Shown here: positions 1-7,872 of the stretch, piece after piece | Layout of the letters: every line of letters starts with the position of its first letter | Position numbering within the stretch: the stretch's first letter is position 1 | Source: Hyphomicrobiales bacterium | GTDB lineage: Bacteria; Pseudomonadota; Alphaproteobacteria; Rhizobiales; Methyloligellaceae | Reading direction: 5' to 3' | Length of the DNA: 64,000 nt | Assembly: GCA_028280515.1 (NCBI GenBank) | Contig: JANQLP010000093.1 | Coordinates: forward strand, 28,703 to 92,702 | The notes under the pieces: generated by a model | Told to the model about the DNA's origin: nothing | The model's input: the letters and a program-made list of their open reading frames with translations, nothing else | Databases searched by the model: none | Translations under genes and position numbers: made by a program

Positions 1-70
1 AATGGCGTGCGCGGCGAAAGTCCAGCTTGCCGGCAGAGCGACCGTCTTTGAAAAGTGCGATGGCGCGCGC

Positions 71-901
71 CTATGCCTTCTTCCACGCCTGCCAGGGCGT
101 CTCCCGAAGCGGGCCTTCTGAGAGCACCAGCGTCATCTCATCGTCCGGGTGTCTGGGATAGAGCTCGGCGACCAGCGGGTCATGCCCGGGAACGACCAGC
201 CCCGGCTCGGCACCAAGCTCGAAGATACGGTCCCACCCGGCGCACATGTCGGGCAGATTGACGATGATGGTGAACGGGTTCTGCTCGATCACCGTGTCGT
301 AGAAATGCGCCGCATCGGACGCGAGCACGAGCGGCCCTTTTTCGGTTTCCACACGCACCGCCTGCAGGCCGCCCGAGTGGCCGCCGATCAGGTGCACCGA
401 GATGCCCGGCAGGACCTCCTTGTCGCCGTCCACGAATGCAACGCGCGACGCGAAATTGGCGCGGATCATGTCGGCAACGTGCTCGACATCGAAGGAATGC
501 CGGAGCGGCGGGTAGCTCATCGGCTTGCCCGTGCAGTACGCGATCTCCTTCTCCTGCACGACGAACGTGGCATCGGGGAATTCGTGGCCGTGGCCGGCGT
601 GGTCGTAATGCATGTGGGTGATGATAATCGTCTCCACGTCCTGCTGCGTCACGCCGATTGCCTCAAGGGCCGCCATTGGTTCGCGCAGCATGACGCGGCC
701 ACGCGCATCGCCGGAGCGCCGGTCGAAGCCGAGATCGACGACGACGGTGCGCCTGTCGTTCCGGATCACCCAGAGGTAGTAGACGATCTTCCGCGGGCCC
801 TCGTGCGGATCGGGCGAATGGAGGTAGAAGTCGCGCGACGACCGGTCCATGCGCCCGTATTCCAGGGCAAAAACCTCATAGAATTCAGAAGGTTCATTCA
901 T
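71..901 (-). CDS. MBL-fold metallo-hydrolase, N-acyl homoserine lactonase-like
   Basis: A 276-residue zinc hydrolase of the metallo-beta-lactamase fold. The full metal-ligand set is visible: HMHYDH at residues 96-101, His175 in GGHSGG, Asp196 and His240 in VPGHD. The architecture resembles the AHL-lactonase/AttM branch, whose members open lactone rings or hydrolyse esters, but the family is broad and the substrate cannot be assigned. Its ATG overlaps the stop of the upstream dehydrogenase gene by 4 bp (ATGA), so the two are probably translationally coupled. It is the last gene of a three-gene operon. The absence of a luxI/luxR pair nearby argues that quorum quenching is not its main role; catabolic lactone or ester hydrolysis is an equally good guess. 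Confidence 0.85.
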   Translation of the reverse strand: MNEPSEFYEVFALEYGRMDRSSRDFYLHSPDPHEGPRKIVYYLWVIRNDRRTVVVDLGFDRRSGDARGRVMLREPMAALEAIGVTQQDVETIIITHMHYDHAGHGHEFPDATFVVQEKEIAYCTGKPMSYPPLRHSFDVEHVADMIRANFASRVAFVDGDKEVLPGISVHLIGGHSGGLQAVRVETEKGPLVLASDAAHFYDTVIEQNPFTIIVNLPDMCAGWDRIFELGAEPGLVVPGHDPLVAELYPRHPDDEMTLVLSEGPLRETPWQAWKKA

Positions 902-1800
902 TCACCCCGACCCTCTTCGGCGCGCCTCTTGAGAAGCTTGAAGAGTGTCGTGTGATCCGCCTCGTCACCAAGCTCCTCCAGTGCCTCGCCCAATAGCCCG
1001 CTGATCCGGTCTAGATGGTCGGCACGGACATTAAGAGACTCTGCCAGAGACTTGGCGATTTTCACGTCCTTTTCGAGGAGCTTCATCGTGAATCCGGCGG
1101 CAAACTTTTCGTTGAGAATATGCTGGTGAAGTTTGGTCTCCGTGGCACTGGACCGCCCGGTCGAAGCATTCCAGATATCCGCAACTTTGGCGCCGTCGAG
1201 CCCGAACTTCTGCGCCACGATGAGCGCTTCGCTGGCGGCGGTCAACGAGGCGGCAGAAAGAAAGTTGTTCAGCGCCTTGGCAGCATGGCCGGACCCGACC
1301 GGGCCGGTACGATAGATGTTGCCCATGGCGTCGAGCGGTTCCTCGATGCGCGCGACGACGTCGTCCGCACCGCCGGTCATCAACGCCAACGTCGCCTTCT
1401 CCGCCCCGGGCACGCCGCCCGAGACGGGCGCATCGATCAGATGCAGTCCGCACGCCTCCAGTTCCTTCGCCAGTTCGACCGTGCCGGTCGGTTCCGATGA
1501 ACTCATGTCGACGACGATCGATCCCGGCGCCATTTTCGACGCGATCCCGCCCGCGCCGAGCACGGCTTCACGCACATCGGCGCCGGTCGGCAGCATGGTG
1601 ATGACGCGCGTGCATTCTTCGCCCACGTCGGCAAGGCTCGATGCGGCGGTGATGAGGTTGCTGTCGGCGGTCACGCCCTCCAGGATGTCCGGGCGCAGGT
1701 CGTAGGCAAGGACGGGAATCTGCGCCTTGGCGAGATTGCGCACCATGGGCGCGCCCATATTGCCGATACCGACAAATCCGATTTGCGCTTTCTCAGTCAT
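898..1800 (-). CDS. NAD(P)-dependent oxidoreductase, 3-hydroxyisobutyrate dehydrogenase family
   Basis: A 300-residue beta-hydroxyacid dehydrogenase. The N-terminal Rossmann motif GIGNMG is at residues 11-16, the substrate-binding segment APVSGGVPGAEK is near 124-135, and the catalytic lysine is Lys175 in GHAAKALNN. The reading frame stays open upstream, but the start at 1800 gives the canonical N-terminus directly before the Rossmann fold and overlaps the end of the upstream carboxymuconolactone decarboxylase-like gene by 8 bp. Likely reaction: NAD(P)-dependent oxidation of a 3-hydroxyacid or reduction of a semialdehyde (3-hydroxyisobutyrate, tartronate semialdehyde or similar). The exact substrate is not decidable from sequence. 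Confidence 0.88.
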   Translation of the reverse strand: MTEKAQIGFVGIGNMGAPMVRNLAKAQIPVLAYDLRPDILEGVTADSNLITAASSLADVGEECTRVITMLPTGADVREAVLGAGGIASKMAPGSIVVDMSSSEPTGTVELAKELEACGLHLIDAPVSGGVPGAEKATLALMTGGADDVVARIEEPLDAMGNIYRTGPVGSGHAAKALNNFLSAASLTAASEALIVAQKFGLDGAKVADIWNASTGRSSATETKLHQHILNEKFAAGFTMKLLEKDVKIAKSLAESLNVRADHLDRISGLLGEALEELGDEADHTTLFKLLKRRAEEGRGE

Positions 1801-2188
1801 CGCCTTCCTCGAACGCTTCGCGGGCCACGCGGAAGGAATCGATCGCCGCGGGCGCGCCGCAATAGGCGGCGACCTGAAGGAAGACCTCGCGGATTTCCTC
1901 GCGCGTGACACCGTTGTTGAGCGCACCCCGGACGTGCAGTTTGAGCTCGTGCGGCCGGTTGAGCGCGGAAATCATGGCCAGGTTCAGAAGCGACCGCGTG
2001 CGCCGGTCGAGCCCCGGGCGGGTCCAGACGGCACCCCAGCAGTGTTTCGTGACCATGCGCTGCAGGTCCTCGGTGAAGTCGTCGGCAGACGCTATCGATT
2101 TCTCCACATAGTCCGCCCCCAGAACGGATTTCCTCACCTCGAGACCCTCTTTGAACAGCGGGTCCTGTTGTTCTTTTTCAATGTCCAT
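1793..2188 (-). CDS. carboxymuconolactone decarboxylase family protein
   Basis: A 131-residue protein matching the short helical CMD/AhpD-like fold of 4-carboxymuconolactone decarboxylase (PcaC). The recognisable core is LLNLAMISALNRPHELKLH followed by GVTREEIREVFLQVAAYCG and the G-P-A-A end typical of PcaC. No CxxC redox pair is present, so an AhpD-type peroxidase function is unlikely. First gene of the overlapping operon with the HIBADH-like dehydrogenase and the MBL hydrolase. True pcaC genes usually sit with pcaH/G/B/D, none of which is here, so this is better read as a PcaC paralogue decarboxylating an unknown lactone or beta-keto acid. Confidence 0.85.
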   Translation of the reverse strand: MDIEKEQQDPLFKEGLEVRKSVLGADYVEKSIASADDFTEDLQRMVTKHCWGAVWTRPGLDRRTRSLLNLAMISALNRPHELKLHVRGALNNGVTREEIREVFLQVAAYCGAPAAIDSFRVAREAFEEGDD

Positions 2189-2404
2189 TTCCTAGGTCCT
2201 TCCACGTATTCCGGCGCGCGCGGTTCGTTGTGTCAGAGCGCGGCGGCCGGCCACACAAATACACGTCCAATGGCACCAGGCCAAATGTCCGGTCATTTGT
2301 TCTAACTGATTTCGCACGTCCTGTGTTACAGACGCATGCCCGCACCCCGATACGCCAACACCGTCGCCGCTCGCCGCGTCGCCACGCCGCCCGAAACAAG
2401 CGCC

Positions 2405-3313
2405 ATGGAACTGATCTGGATCCCCATAAGTGTGCTCGGCGCCTTTCTGCAGGCGATCCGCACGGCCGGGCAGAAGGCGTTGAACGCGGAGCTTTCCACG
2501 TTGGTCACCACCTATGTGCGGTCGTTTTTCGGTCTGCCGCTGCTGCTCGTTTATCTGTGGCTGGTGAAGGAGTGGACCGGACAGCCGTTTCCGGAATTCA
2601 ACGTCAGGTTTCTCGCGATGTCGCTCGGCGCCTCCATATCGCAGGTCGCCGCGACGGTCTTTCTCATTCAGATGTTCACGCTTCGCAATTTCGCCGTCGG
2701 CACCACGCTCACCAAGACCGACGTGATGATGACGGCGATCATCGGCACGCTGTTCTTTTCCGAGGTGATCACCGGCCTGGGCTGGGTCGCCGTGATCCTC
2801 ACGGTGACCGGCGTGTTCATGATGACGTTTGCCCGCGCCGGACTCAGGGCGTTCTCGGTTCAGGGCGAAGGCGCAGACGCCTGGAAGCCGACGATCATCG
2901 GCCTCGCCTCCGCGCTCGGCTTCGCGTTCTCCTATCTGTTCGTGCGGGAGGCGAGCCTGTCGCTCGAAAGCGGCGACGTGACGCTGAGGGCAGCCTGCAG
3001 CGTCGTGACCGTGATCAGCATTCAGGTCGTGTTTTTCGGAGCGTATCTGTTGTGGCGCGAGCCGGATGGGCTCAAGGCCATGTTTCCCAACTGGAGATTG
3101 TGCACGTTCATCGGTGTCACGAGCGCCGTGGGGTCGATTTGCTGGTTCACCGCCTTTGCGCTGCAAAACGCGTCCTATGTGCGATCCGTCGGCCAGGTGG
3201 AAGCCATCTTCACGCTGCTTATCTCGCACTTCTACTTCAAGGAACGGTTCAACGCCGCCGAGCTTTTCGGCATCGCGGTCACGGTCGCCGGCGTGCTGCT
3301 TTTCCTGCTCTAG
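2405..3313 (+). CDS. EamA (DMT) family transporter
   Basis: A roughly 302-residue integral membrane protein of the drug/metabolite transporter superfamily, with about ten hydrophobic helices in two EamA repeats. The start at 2405 (MELIWIPISVLGAF) places the first helix at the N-terminus as usual; an in-frame ATG at 2336 would add 23 polar residues and seems less likely. Divergent from the CMD-HIBADH-MBL operon across a 216-bp gap, suggesting a common substrate or shared control. The TAG stop lies inside the left end of the palindromic element at 3310-3530. Substrate unknown; the family exports amino acids, sugars or small metabolites. Confidence 0.85.
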   Translation: MELIWIPISVLGAFLQAIRTAGQKALNAELSTLVTTYVRSFFGLPLLLVYLWLVKEWTGQPFPEFNVRFLAMSLGASISQVAATVFLIQMFTLRNFAVGTTLTKTDVMMTAIIGTLFFSEVITGLGWVAVILTVTGVFMMTFARAGLRAFSVQGEGADAWKPTIIGLASALGFAFSYLFVREASLSLESGDVTLRAACSVVTVISIQVVFFGAYLLWREPDGLKAMFPNWRLCTFIGVTSAVGSICWFTAFALQNASYVRSVGQVEAIFTLLISHFYFKERFNAAELFGIAVTVAGVLLFLL

Positions 3314-3530
3314 AGCCTATTCGGTTAAATCCGGGTCAATTCTGTTTCTCGATTGGCGTGTGCGATCCGTCACCGAAACGGGCGCGGCGCGATGTTCGCG
3401 CATCGGGCAAGGCCGTTTCGCCGGCGGGCGTCCGCCAATCGGAAACCCTGATGGGACGGACGGTTTTGCGCCAATCCCGGCGCAAAATCGCTCCGTCAGA
3501 ATGGCTCCGATTTAACCGAATAGGCTCTAG
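3310..3530. repeat. 221-bp palindromic intergenic element with 22-bp perfect terminal inverted repeats
   Basis: Positions 3310-3331 and 3509-3530 are perfect reverse complements (22 bp, beginning CTAGAGCC). Inside are nested pairs: 3350-3358 with 3433-3441 (CGATTGGCG/CGCCAATCG), CGAAACGG with CCGTTTCG near 3374-3420, and a hairpin TTTTGCGCC/GGCGCAAAA near 3471-3490. It has no coding capacity and fills the gap between convergent genes. This matches the style of rhizobial intergenic mosaic elements; that family assignment is inference. Confidence 0.75.
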
Positions 3531-3545
3531 GTCCCGCGCCCGCCC

Positions 3546-5273
3546 TCAACGCGTCCGCCACGCGGAGTGACGGGCATTCAGCGTGCGCATGAGCAGGCCG
3601 TGCAACAGGCGCACAGTCAGCGACGTTATAACGATCATCATGGCCATCGCGGCCGCTGGGGCCTGATCGCCAACATCATCGAGGTTCAGCACCGTGACCG
3701 CCGCCAGTTTCGTGTCCGGCGAATAAAGGAACACCACCGCCGAGACCGTCGTCATGGCGTTGACGAACATGTACATCATCACCTCGGAGATCGCCGGAAG
3801 GCAGATCGGCACGTGCACGCGAAACATGGTCTTGTAGAACGGCACCTTCAGCGACGCCGAGACGGACTCGAACTCCTTGTCGATCTGCTTCAGCGCCGTG
3901 AGCATGGTCAGATGGCTGACGGTGTAGAAATGCACGATGGTGCACACGACAAGGATTGCCATGGTGCTGTACAGGAACGAGAGCGGGTTTTCAGGCCGCG
4001 AGAAGAAGAACACATAGGCAAGCCCGAGAACGAGGCCGGGCACGGCCATCGGCAGCATCGCCAGCATATGGAAGAAGGCGCGCAGCCGTCCGAAACCCTG
4101 CCCCTTTTCCACGAAATAGGCGCCCAGGAACACGATGACGACACCCACGACCGCGGTCAGGGCTGCCATTTGCACACTGTTGAAGAAGGAGGACCAGCCG
4201 TTCGGATCGACCCGGTCGAAATCGTAGTGTACGAGCGACAGGGACAGGTCGTACGGCCAGAACTTGGCGAGCGAACCGAACGCCGCCGTTCCAAGGATGC
4301 CAACGAGGAACACCGTCATCAACAGACAGAAGATGAGGAACGCCATGTCCCGTCCCTTGTGCGGCTTGGGATGGTACGGAACCGCGCGCGCCGACAGCAG
4401 CGCCACCTGCTTCTTCTGCACGTGACGGTCGATGACGAACGAAAACAGCGCCGGAATGAGAAGCACCAGCCCGACGACGGCGCCCATCGAGAAGTTCTGC
4501 TGCCCGATCACCTGCTTGTAGATGTCGGTGGCGAGCACATTGTACTGGCCGCCGATCACCTTGGGCACGCCGAAATCCGTTATGGTCAGCGTGAAGGCGA
4601 CCACCGCCGCAGAGACGATGCCATAGATGGCGCCGGGCAAGGTCACGGTAAAGAACACCCGCATCGGCTTCGTGCCCATGGCTTCGGCTGCCTCGTAAAG
4701 ACGTGCGTCGGTCGTCGACAGGGCCGTCACCATGATCATCATCACGTGGGGAAAGATGTAGAACACCATCGCGATCATGATGCCGATCGGACCGTAGACG
4801 CTCTCGCCCATCAACAGCCCCTTGATCAGCCCCTGATTGCCAAACAGATAGATCAGCGAAATGGCCGGCAGCAGAGACGGCGCGAGGATGGGAATCGTGG
4901 CTATGGCACGGAAGGTCTTCTTGAACGGCATGCAGGTGCGCGTCAGGCCGTAGGCGTACAGAAACGCCAGAATGCAGGCGATCACCATCGTCAGGACGGC
5001 GATCGTCAGGCTGTTGGTGATCGACTGAACCAGGCCCGGGGAGGAGAAGTACTCCTCGAAGTTGGCGGCCCCGACGAATGCGCCCTTGTCATCCTCGACG
5101 CTCTTCTTCAGCAGTGCGTAGAGCGGCAAGGCAAGAAACGCCAGAAGGGCAATGACGATGGCGATGATCCCGGCGAGCATGATCCACGACTCGGACCCGA
5201 GGTGCCGCAGCCGCGACAAGGGGCCGCCCGTCTCGCCCGCCTGCGGCGGAACCTTGATGTCTGCGGCCGTCAT
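3546..5273 (-). CDS. phnU2: ABC transporter double permease, 2-aminoethylphosphonate type
   Basis: A 575-residue inner-membrane permease with two fused BPD_transp_1 domains. The first runs from about residue 30 to 290 and the second from about 305 to 565, each with about six helices and an EAA-type loop (YEAAEAMG near 200; a FESVSASL loop in the second half). The fused form and the gene order with the ATPase and binding protein match the PhnU2 family of putative 2-aminoethylphosphonate importers; the related Fbp/Sfu ferric transporters share the fold. The start codon overlaps the ATPase stop (ATGA). Imports the ligand delivered by the periplasmic binding protein encoded at 6478-7518. Confidence 0.88.
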   Translation of the reverse strand: MTAADIKVPPQAGETGGPLSRLRHLGSESWIMLAGIIAIVIALLAFLALPLYALLKKSVEDDKGAFVGAANFEEYFSSPGLVQSITNSLTIAVLTMVIACILAFLYAYGLTRTCMPFKKTFRAIATIPILAPSLLPAISLIYLFGNQGLIKGLLMGESVYGPIGIMIAMVFYIFPHVMMIMVTALSTTDARLYEAAEAMGTKPMRVFFTVTLPGAIYGIVSAAVVAFTLTITDFGVPKVIGGQYNVLATDIYKQVIGQQNFSMGAVVGLVLLIPALFSFVIDRHVQKKQVALLSARAVPYHPKPHKGRDMAFLIFCLLMTVFLVGILGTAAFGSLAKFWPYDLSLSLVHYDFDRVDPNGWSSFFNSVQMAALTAVVGVVIVFLGAYFVEKGQGFGRLRAFFHMLAMLPMAVPGLVLGLAYVFFFSRPENPLSFLYSTMAILVVCTIVHFYTVSHLTMLTALKQIDKEFESVSASLKVPFYKTMFRVHVPICLPAISEVMMYMFVNAMTTVSAVVFLYSPDTKLAAVTVLNLDDVGDQAPAAAMAMMIVITSLTVRLLHGLLMRTLNARHSAWRTR

Positions 5274-6409
5274 GCCCCCGCCATCTCGCCCATTCCCCGG
5301 AACACCTGAAGGCGTTCCCTGGGCAACGCGATTGTCAGTTTGGCGCCACGTTCGATCTTGTAGTCACGCATCAGGTTGATCGAGAAATCCGCGATCAGCT
5401 GCTCCTCGCTTTCTCCCGCGACATCGAGCGTTGCGCGGCAGAAAGATCCCAGAAACTCGACATCCCGGATGGCCATGGCGAACTTGTTCGACCGGGCCCT
5501 GCCGGCGTCGCGGACGGCGACGTCTTCGGGACGAATGCACACGACCACGCTGTCGCCCGTTTTGAATTCGGAGGCCGAACCGTCGACGGCGATATCCATA
5601 GGCCCGACCTTGACGCGTCCTTTGCGCGTGACCTTGCCGTGCAGGAAGTTCATCGCACCGATGAAGTCCGCAACATACGCGCTGACCGGATTGCGGTAGA
5701 TTTCCATAGGCGTGCCGGTCTGCTCGATCTCGCCATCGCCCATCACCACGATCCGGTCGGCCATGGACAGCGCCTCCTCCTGATCGTGAGTGACCATGAT
5801 GGTGGTGATGTCCAAGGAGCGCTGCAGATCCTTCATTTCATGGCGCAGGCGTTCACGCACCTTGGCATCGAGCGCGCTCAACGGCTCGTCGAGCAGCAAC
5901 ATGCCGGGTGAGGTCGCCAGCGCGCGCGCCAGCGCGACGCGTTGCTGCTGGCCACCCGAGAGTGCCGCCGGATACTTGCCGCCCGATCCCGTCAAACCGA
6001 CGAGCGCCAGCAGTTCTTCAACCCGGTCGTTGACCGCTTTGCGCCCCACCTTCCGGTTGACCAGGCCGTAGGCGATGTTGCGTTCGACCGTGAGATTCGG
6101 AAACAGGGCGTAGGACTGAAAGACGATGCCGAAATCCCGCTCGGCAGGCGGCACGTCGGAAATATCCCGGCCCTTCTGATAGATGCGGCCCGACGTCTGA
6201 AAATCGAGACCGGCAATCGCCCGAAGCAACGTGGTCTTGCCGCAACCAGACGGTCCGAGAAAACAGACGAACTCGCCTTCATTGATTTCGAGCGAGACGT
6301 CGTCCAATGCGACAAAGTCGCCAAACTTCTTCGTGACGTTCCTGATCTCAAGGAACGGTCGCCGTGGCTCGTTCTTTTCTGACGCATTCCTGGCCGGCCT
6401 GCGGGCCAT
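5270..6409 (-). CDS. phnT2: ABC transporter ATP-binding protein, 2-aminoethylphosphonate type
   Basis: A 379-residue ATPase of the Pot/Fbp type. Walker A GPSGCGKT is at about 52-59, the Q-loop FQSYALFP follows, the signature LSGGQQQR is near 150, and Walker B LLLDEP near 171. The C-terminal TOBE-like domain (about 250-370) includes VCIRPEDVAV. Energises the permease encoded directly downstream with a 4-bp overlap. A terminator at 6427-6462 lies between it and the binding-protein gene, so its expression is probably lower than that of the binding protein. Assigned as PhnT2 because of the strongly matching binding protein; the ATPase alone would fit several substrates. Confidence 0.87.
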   Translation of the reverse strand: MARRPARNASEKNEPRRPFLEIRNVTKKFGDFVALDDVSLEINEGEFVCFLGPSGCGKTTLLRAIAGLDFQTSGRIYQKGRDISDVPPAERDFGIVFQSYALFPNLTVERNIAYGLVNRKVGRKAVNDRVEELLALVGLTGSGGKYPAALSGGQQQRVALARALATSPGMLLLDEPLSALDAKVRERLRHEMKDLQRSLDITTIMVTHDQEEALSMADRIVVMGDGEIEQTGTPMEIYRNPVSAYVADFIGAMNFLHGKVTRKGRVKVGPMDIAVDGSASEFKTGDSVVVCIRPEDVAVRDAGRARSNKFAMAIRDVEFLGSFCRATLDVAGESEEQLIADFSINLMRDYKIERGAKLTIALPRERLQVFRGMGEMAGA

Positions 6410-6426
6410 CTGCCAATCCCCCCAAC

Positions 6427-6462
6427 AAAAAACCCCCGGCCAGTCTAACGCGGGCCGGGGGC
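6427..6462 (-). terminator. intra-operon Rho-independent terminator after phnS2
   Basis: Read on the minus strand, a 9-bp GC stem (CCCCCGGCC at 6433-6441 paired with GGCCGGGGG at 6453-6461) with an 11-base loop is followed directly by six T residues (A run at 6427-6432 on the plus strand). It sits between the phnS2 stop and the phnT2 start, so it probably ends most transcripts after the binding-protein gene and lets a fraction continue into the ATPase and permease genes. Confidence 0.85.
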
Positions 6463-6477
6463 TTCAGATCAAACCAT

Positions 6478-7518
6478 CTATTTCTTCTTTGGCTCGGACT
6501 TCGAGTCGTAACGCTTCTTCCACTCGGCGAGGATGCGCTTGCGGTTCTGCGCCGCCCAGGAAAAGTCGTTCTTGATCATCTTTTTCTCGATGCCTTCGGG
6601 GAAGTACTTCACCGGCTTGGCGACACCCGGATAGGCAACGACGGCATACGCCTCGTTGTACATCACGTTGGTGTCCTTGGCGACGGACCAGTCGGCAAAC
6701 TTCTTCGCGGCTTCGGCGTTCTTCGCGCCTTTCACCAGTGCAAAGCTCTCCAGGTCCCAGCCGACGCCTTCGCTCGGCGCAACGGTCAGCACCGGCGCGC
6801 CCGCCTCCTTCAGCTGAGCACCCTTGTAGGCGAACGAAACGCCGATCGGGAATTCGCCCTTGCCGGCCATCTTGCACGGCTTGGAGCCGGAGTGGGTGTA
6901 GAGGCCGATGTTCTGATGGAGATCGTCCATGAACTTCCAGGCCTTCTCCTCACCCCACATCTGAATCCAGCTCGACACATCGAGAAAGCCGGTGCCGGAG
7001 GATGCCGGGTTCGGCATAACGATATGCCCCTTGTAGACCGGCTTGGTGAGGTCCGCCCAACTCTTCGGAATCGGCAGGTTCTTGGCTTTCGCCTCAGCCG
7101 TATTCACGCAGATCGACGCGATCCAGGCGCGCTGTCCGACCCAGGACGGCGGCGTGTCAGTGTCAACGAACTTCGGCTCGAGCTTCTCCACCCCCTTCGG
7201 CGCATACGGCTCCAGCATATCCGCGTCCTTGAGAAGCAGAAGGCTGGTGGCCGCCAGGCCCCAGACGATGTCCGCCGGTGTGTTCTTCCCTTCGGCGAGC
7301 AGCTTGGCCGTCATGATGCCGGTCGAGTCGCGCACCCACTTGATCTTGATTCCGGGATGCTTCGCCTCAAAGGCCTTTGCGAACCCGTTGAGTTCCTCCG
7401 GCTCGACCGCGGTGTAGACAATGAGCTCGTCCGCCTTCGCGGTGCCAGCGAGGACCGACCCGGCGAGGACGGCCCCGAAAACTGTCAAACTCAAACGCTT
7501 AAGAAAACCCGACTTCAT
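6478..7518 (-). CDS. phnS2: periplasmic 2-aminoethylphosphonate-binding protein
   Basis: A 346-residue extracellular solute-binding protein. A Sec signal peptide ends in AKA at residue 29; the mature part begins DELIVYTAVEPEEL. Blocks such as WVRDSTGIMTAKLLAEG, VWGLAATSLLLL, IVMPNPASSGTGFLDVS and YTHSGSKPCKMA are those of the putative 2-aminoethylphosphonate-binding family PhnS2. The start at 7518 is fixed by a strong ribosome-binding site (GGGAGG 6 bases upstream) and the signal peptide; the longer open frame upstream is ignored. First gene of phnS2-phnT2-phnU2 and divergent from the LysR gene. Ligand assignment rests on family resemblance; other phosphonates or phosphate-like anions are possible. 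Confidence 0.9.
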   Translation of the reverse strand: MKSGFLKRLSLTVFGAVLAGSVLAGTAKADELIVYTAVEPEELNGFAKAFEAKHPGIKIKWVRDSTGIMTAKLLAEGKNTPADIVWGLAATSLLLLKDADMLEPYAPKGVEKLEPKFVDTDTPPSWVGQRAWIASICVNTAEAKAKNLPIPKSWADLTKPVYKGHIVMPNPASSGTGFLDVSSWIQMWGEEKAWKFMDDLHQNIGLYTHSGSKPCKMAGKGEFPIGVSFAYKGAQLKEAGAPVLTVAPSEGVGWDLESFALVKGAKNAEAAKKFADWSVAKDTNVMYNEAYAVVAYPGVAKPVKYFPEGIEKKMIKNDFSWAAQNRKRILAEWKKRYDSKSEPKKK

Positions 7519-7782
7519 ATGCTTCCTCCCTTTTTTCGCTCCCGCTTCATTCTCCGCGGGCAACCTGGAATCGTTGCTGGTGGCTTTTGCTGCTAGTGAT
7601 CTCGCATTCAATCGTCGGAACCGCCTGCTATTGCAGCCCTCTGTGACAGCCAGATGACACTCTGGCGCACAACGTGTTTGCCCGCACTCCCCGGCCCGGC
7701 TGAAATGATCACACACGCAACAGTGGTGTCCTAGTTAATTCCTCACAACCGTCCGGAGCTTCGTTCAATGCCCCAGATTCTC

Positions 7783-7800
7783 GCAATACGACCGTATTGC
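7783..7800. promoter_or_regulatory. candidate LysR operator (18-bp palindrome)
   Basis: GCAATACG at 7783-7790 and CGTATTGC at 7793-7800 form a perfect inverted repeat with a 2-bp centre. It lies in the 354-bp divergent gap (7519-7872) between phnS2 and the LysR gene, and abuts the -35 box of the LysR promoter. This is the expected place for an autoregulatory site that also controls the divergent importer operon. The rest of this gap shows no coding region. Confidence 0.6.
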
Positions 7801-7830
7801 TTGACCAATGAGAAAGCGCGCGAGTACCAT
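7801..7830 (+). promoter_or_regulatory. probable sigma-70 promoter of the LysR gene
   Basis: TTGACC at 7801-7806 and TACCAT at 7825-7830 are separated by 18 bp. The transcript would start near 7837, leaving a leader of about 35 bases before the ATG at 7873. No good Shine-Dalgarno sequence is seen before that ATG. Confidence 0.5.
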
Positions 7831-7872
7831 AAGTCAAATCATGTGATCTAATGGCATCCATAGGCGCTGTCG

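Noticed and set aside
1..70. Partial gene at the left edge
   Set aside because: Short coding-like stretches exist on the minus strand but no start codon or enough length to support a call.
71..901. Quorum-quenching lactonase role for the MBL gene
   Set aside because: The fold and ligands fit, but no luxI/luxR genes are near and the operon partners are metabolic enzymes, so the specific claim is not supported.
3567..5309. Long plus-strand open frame (580 codons) opposite the permease gene
   Set aside because: Its translation is rich in Arg, His, Gln and Asp with no domain and no hydrophobic core, the typical antisense shadow of a GC-rich membrane protein gene.
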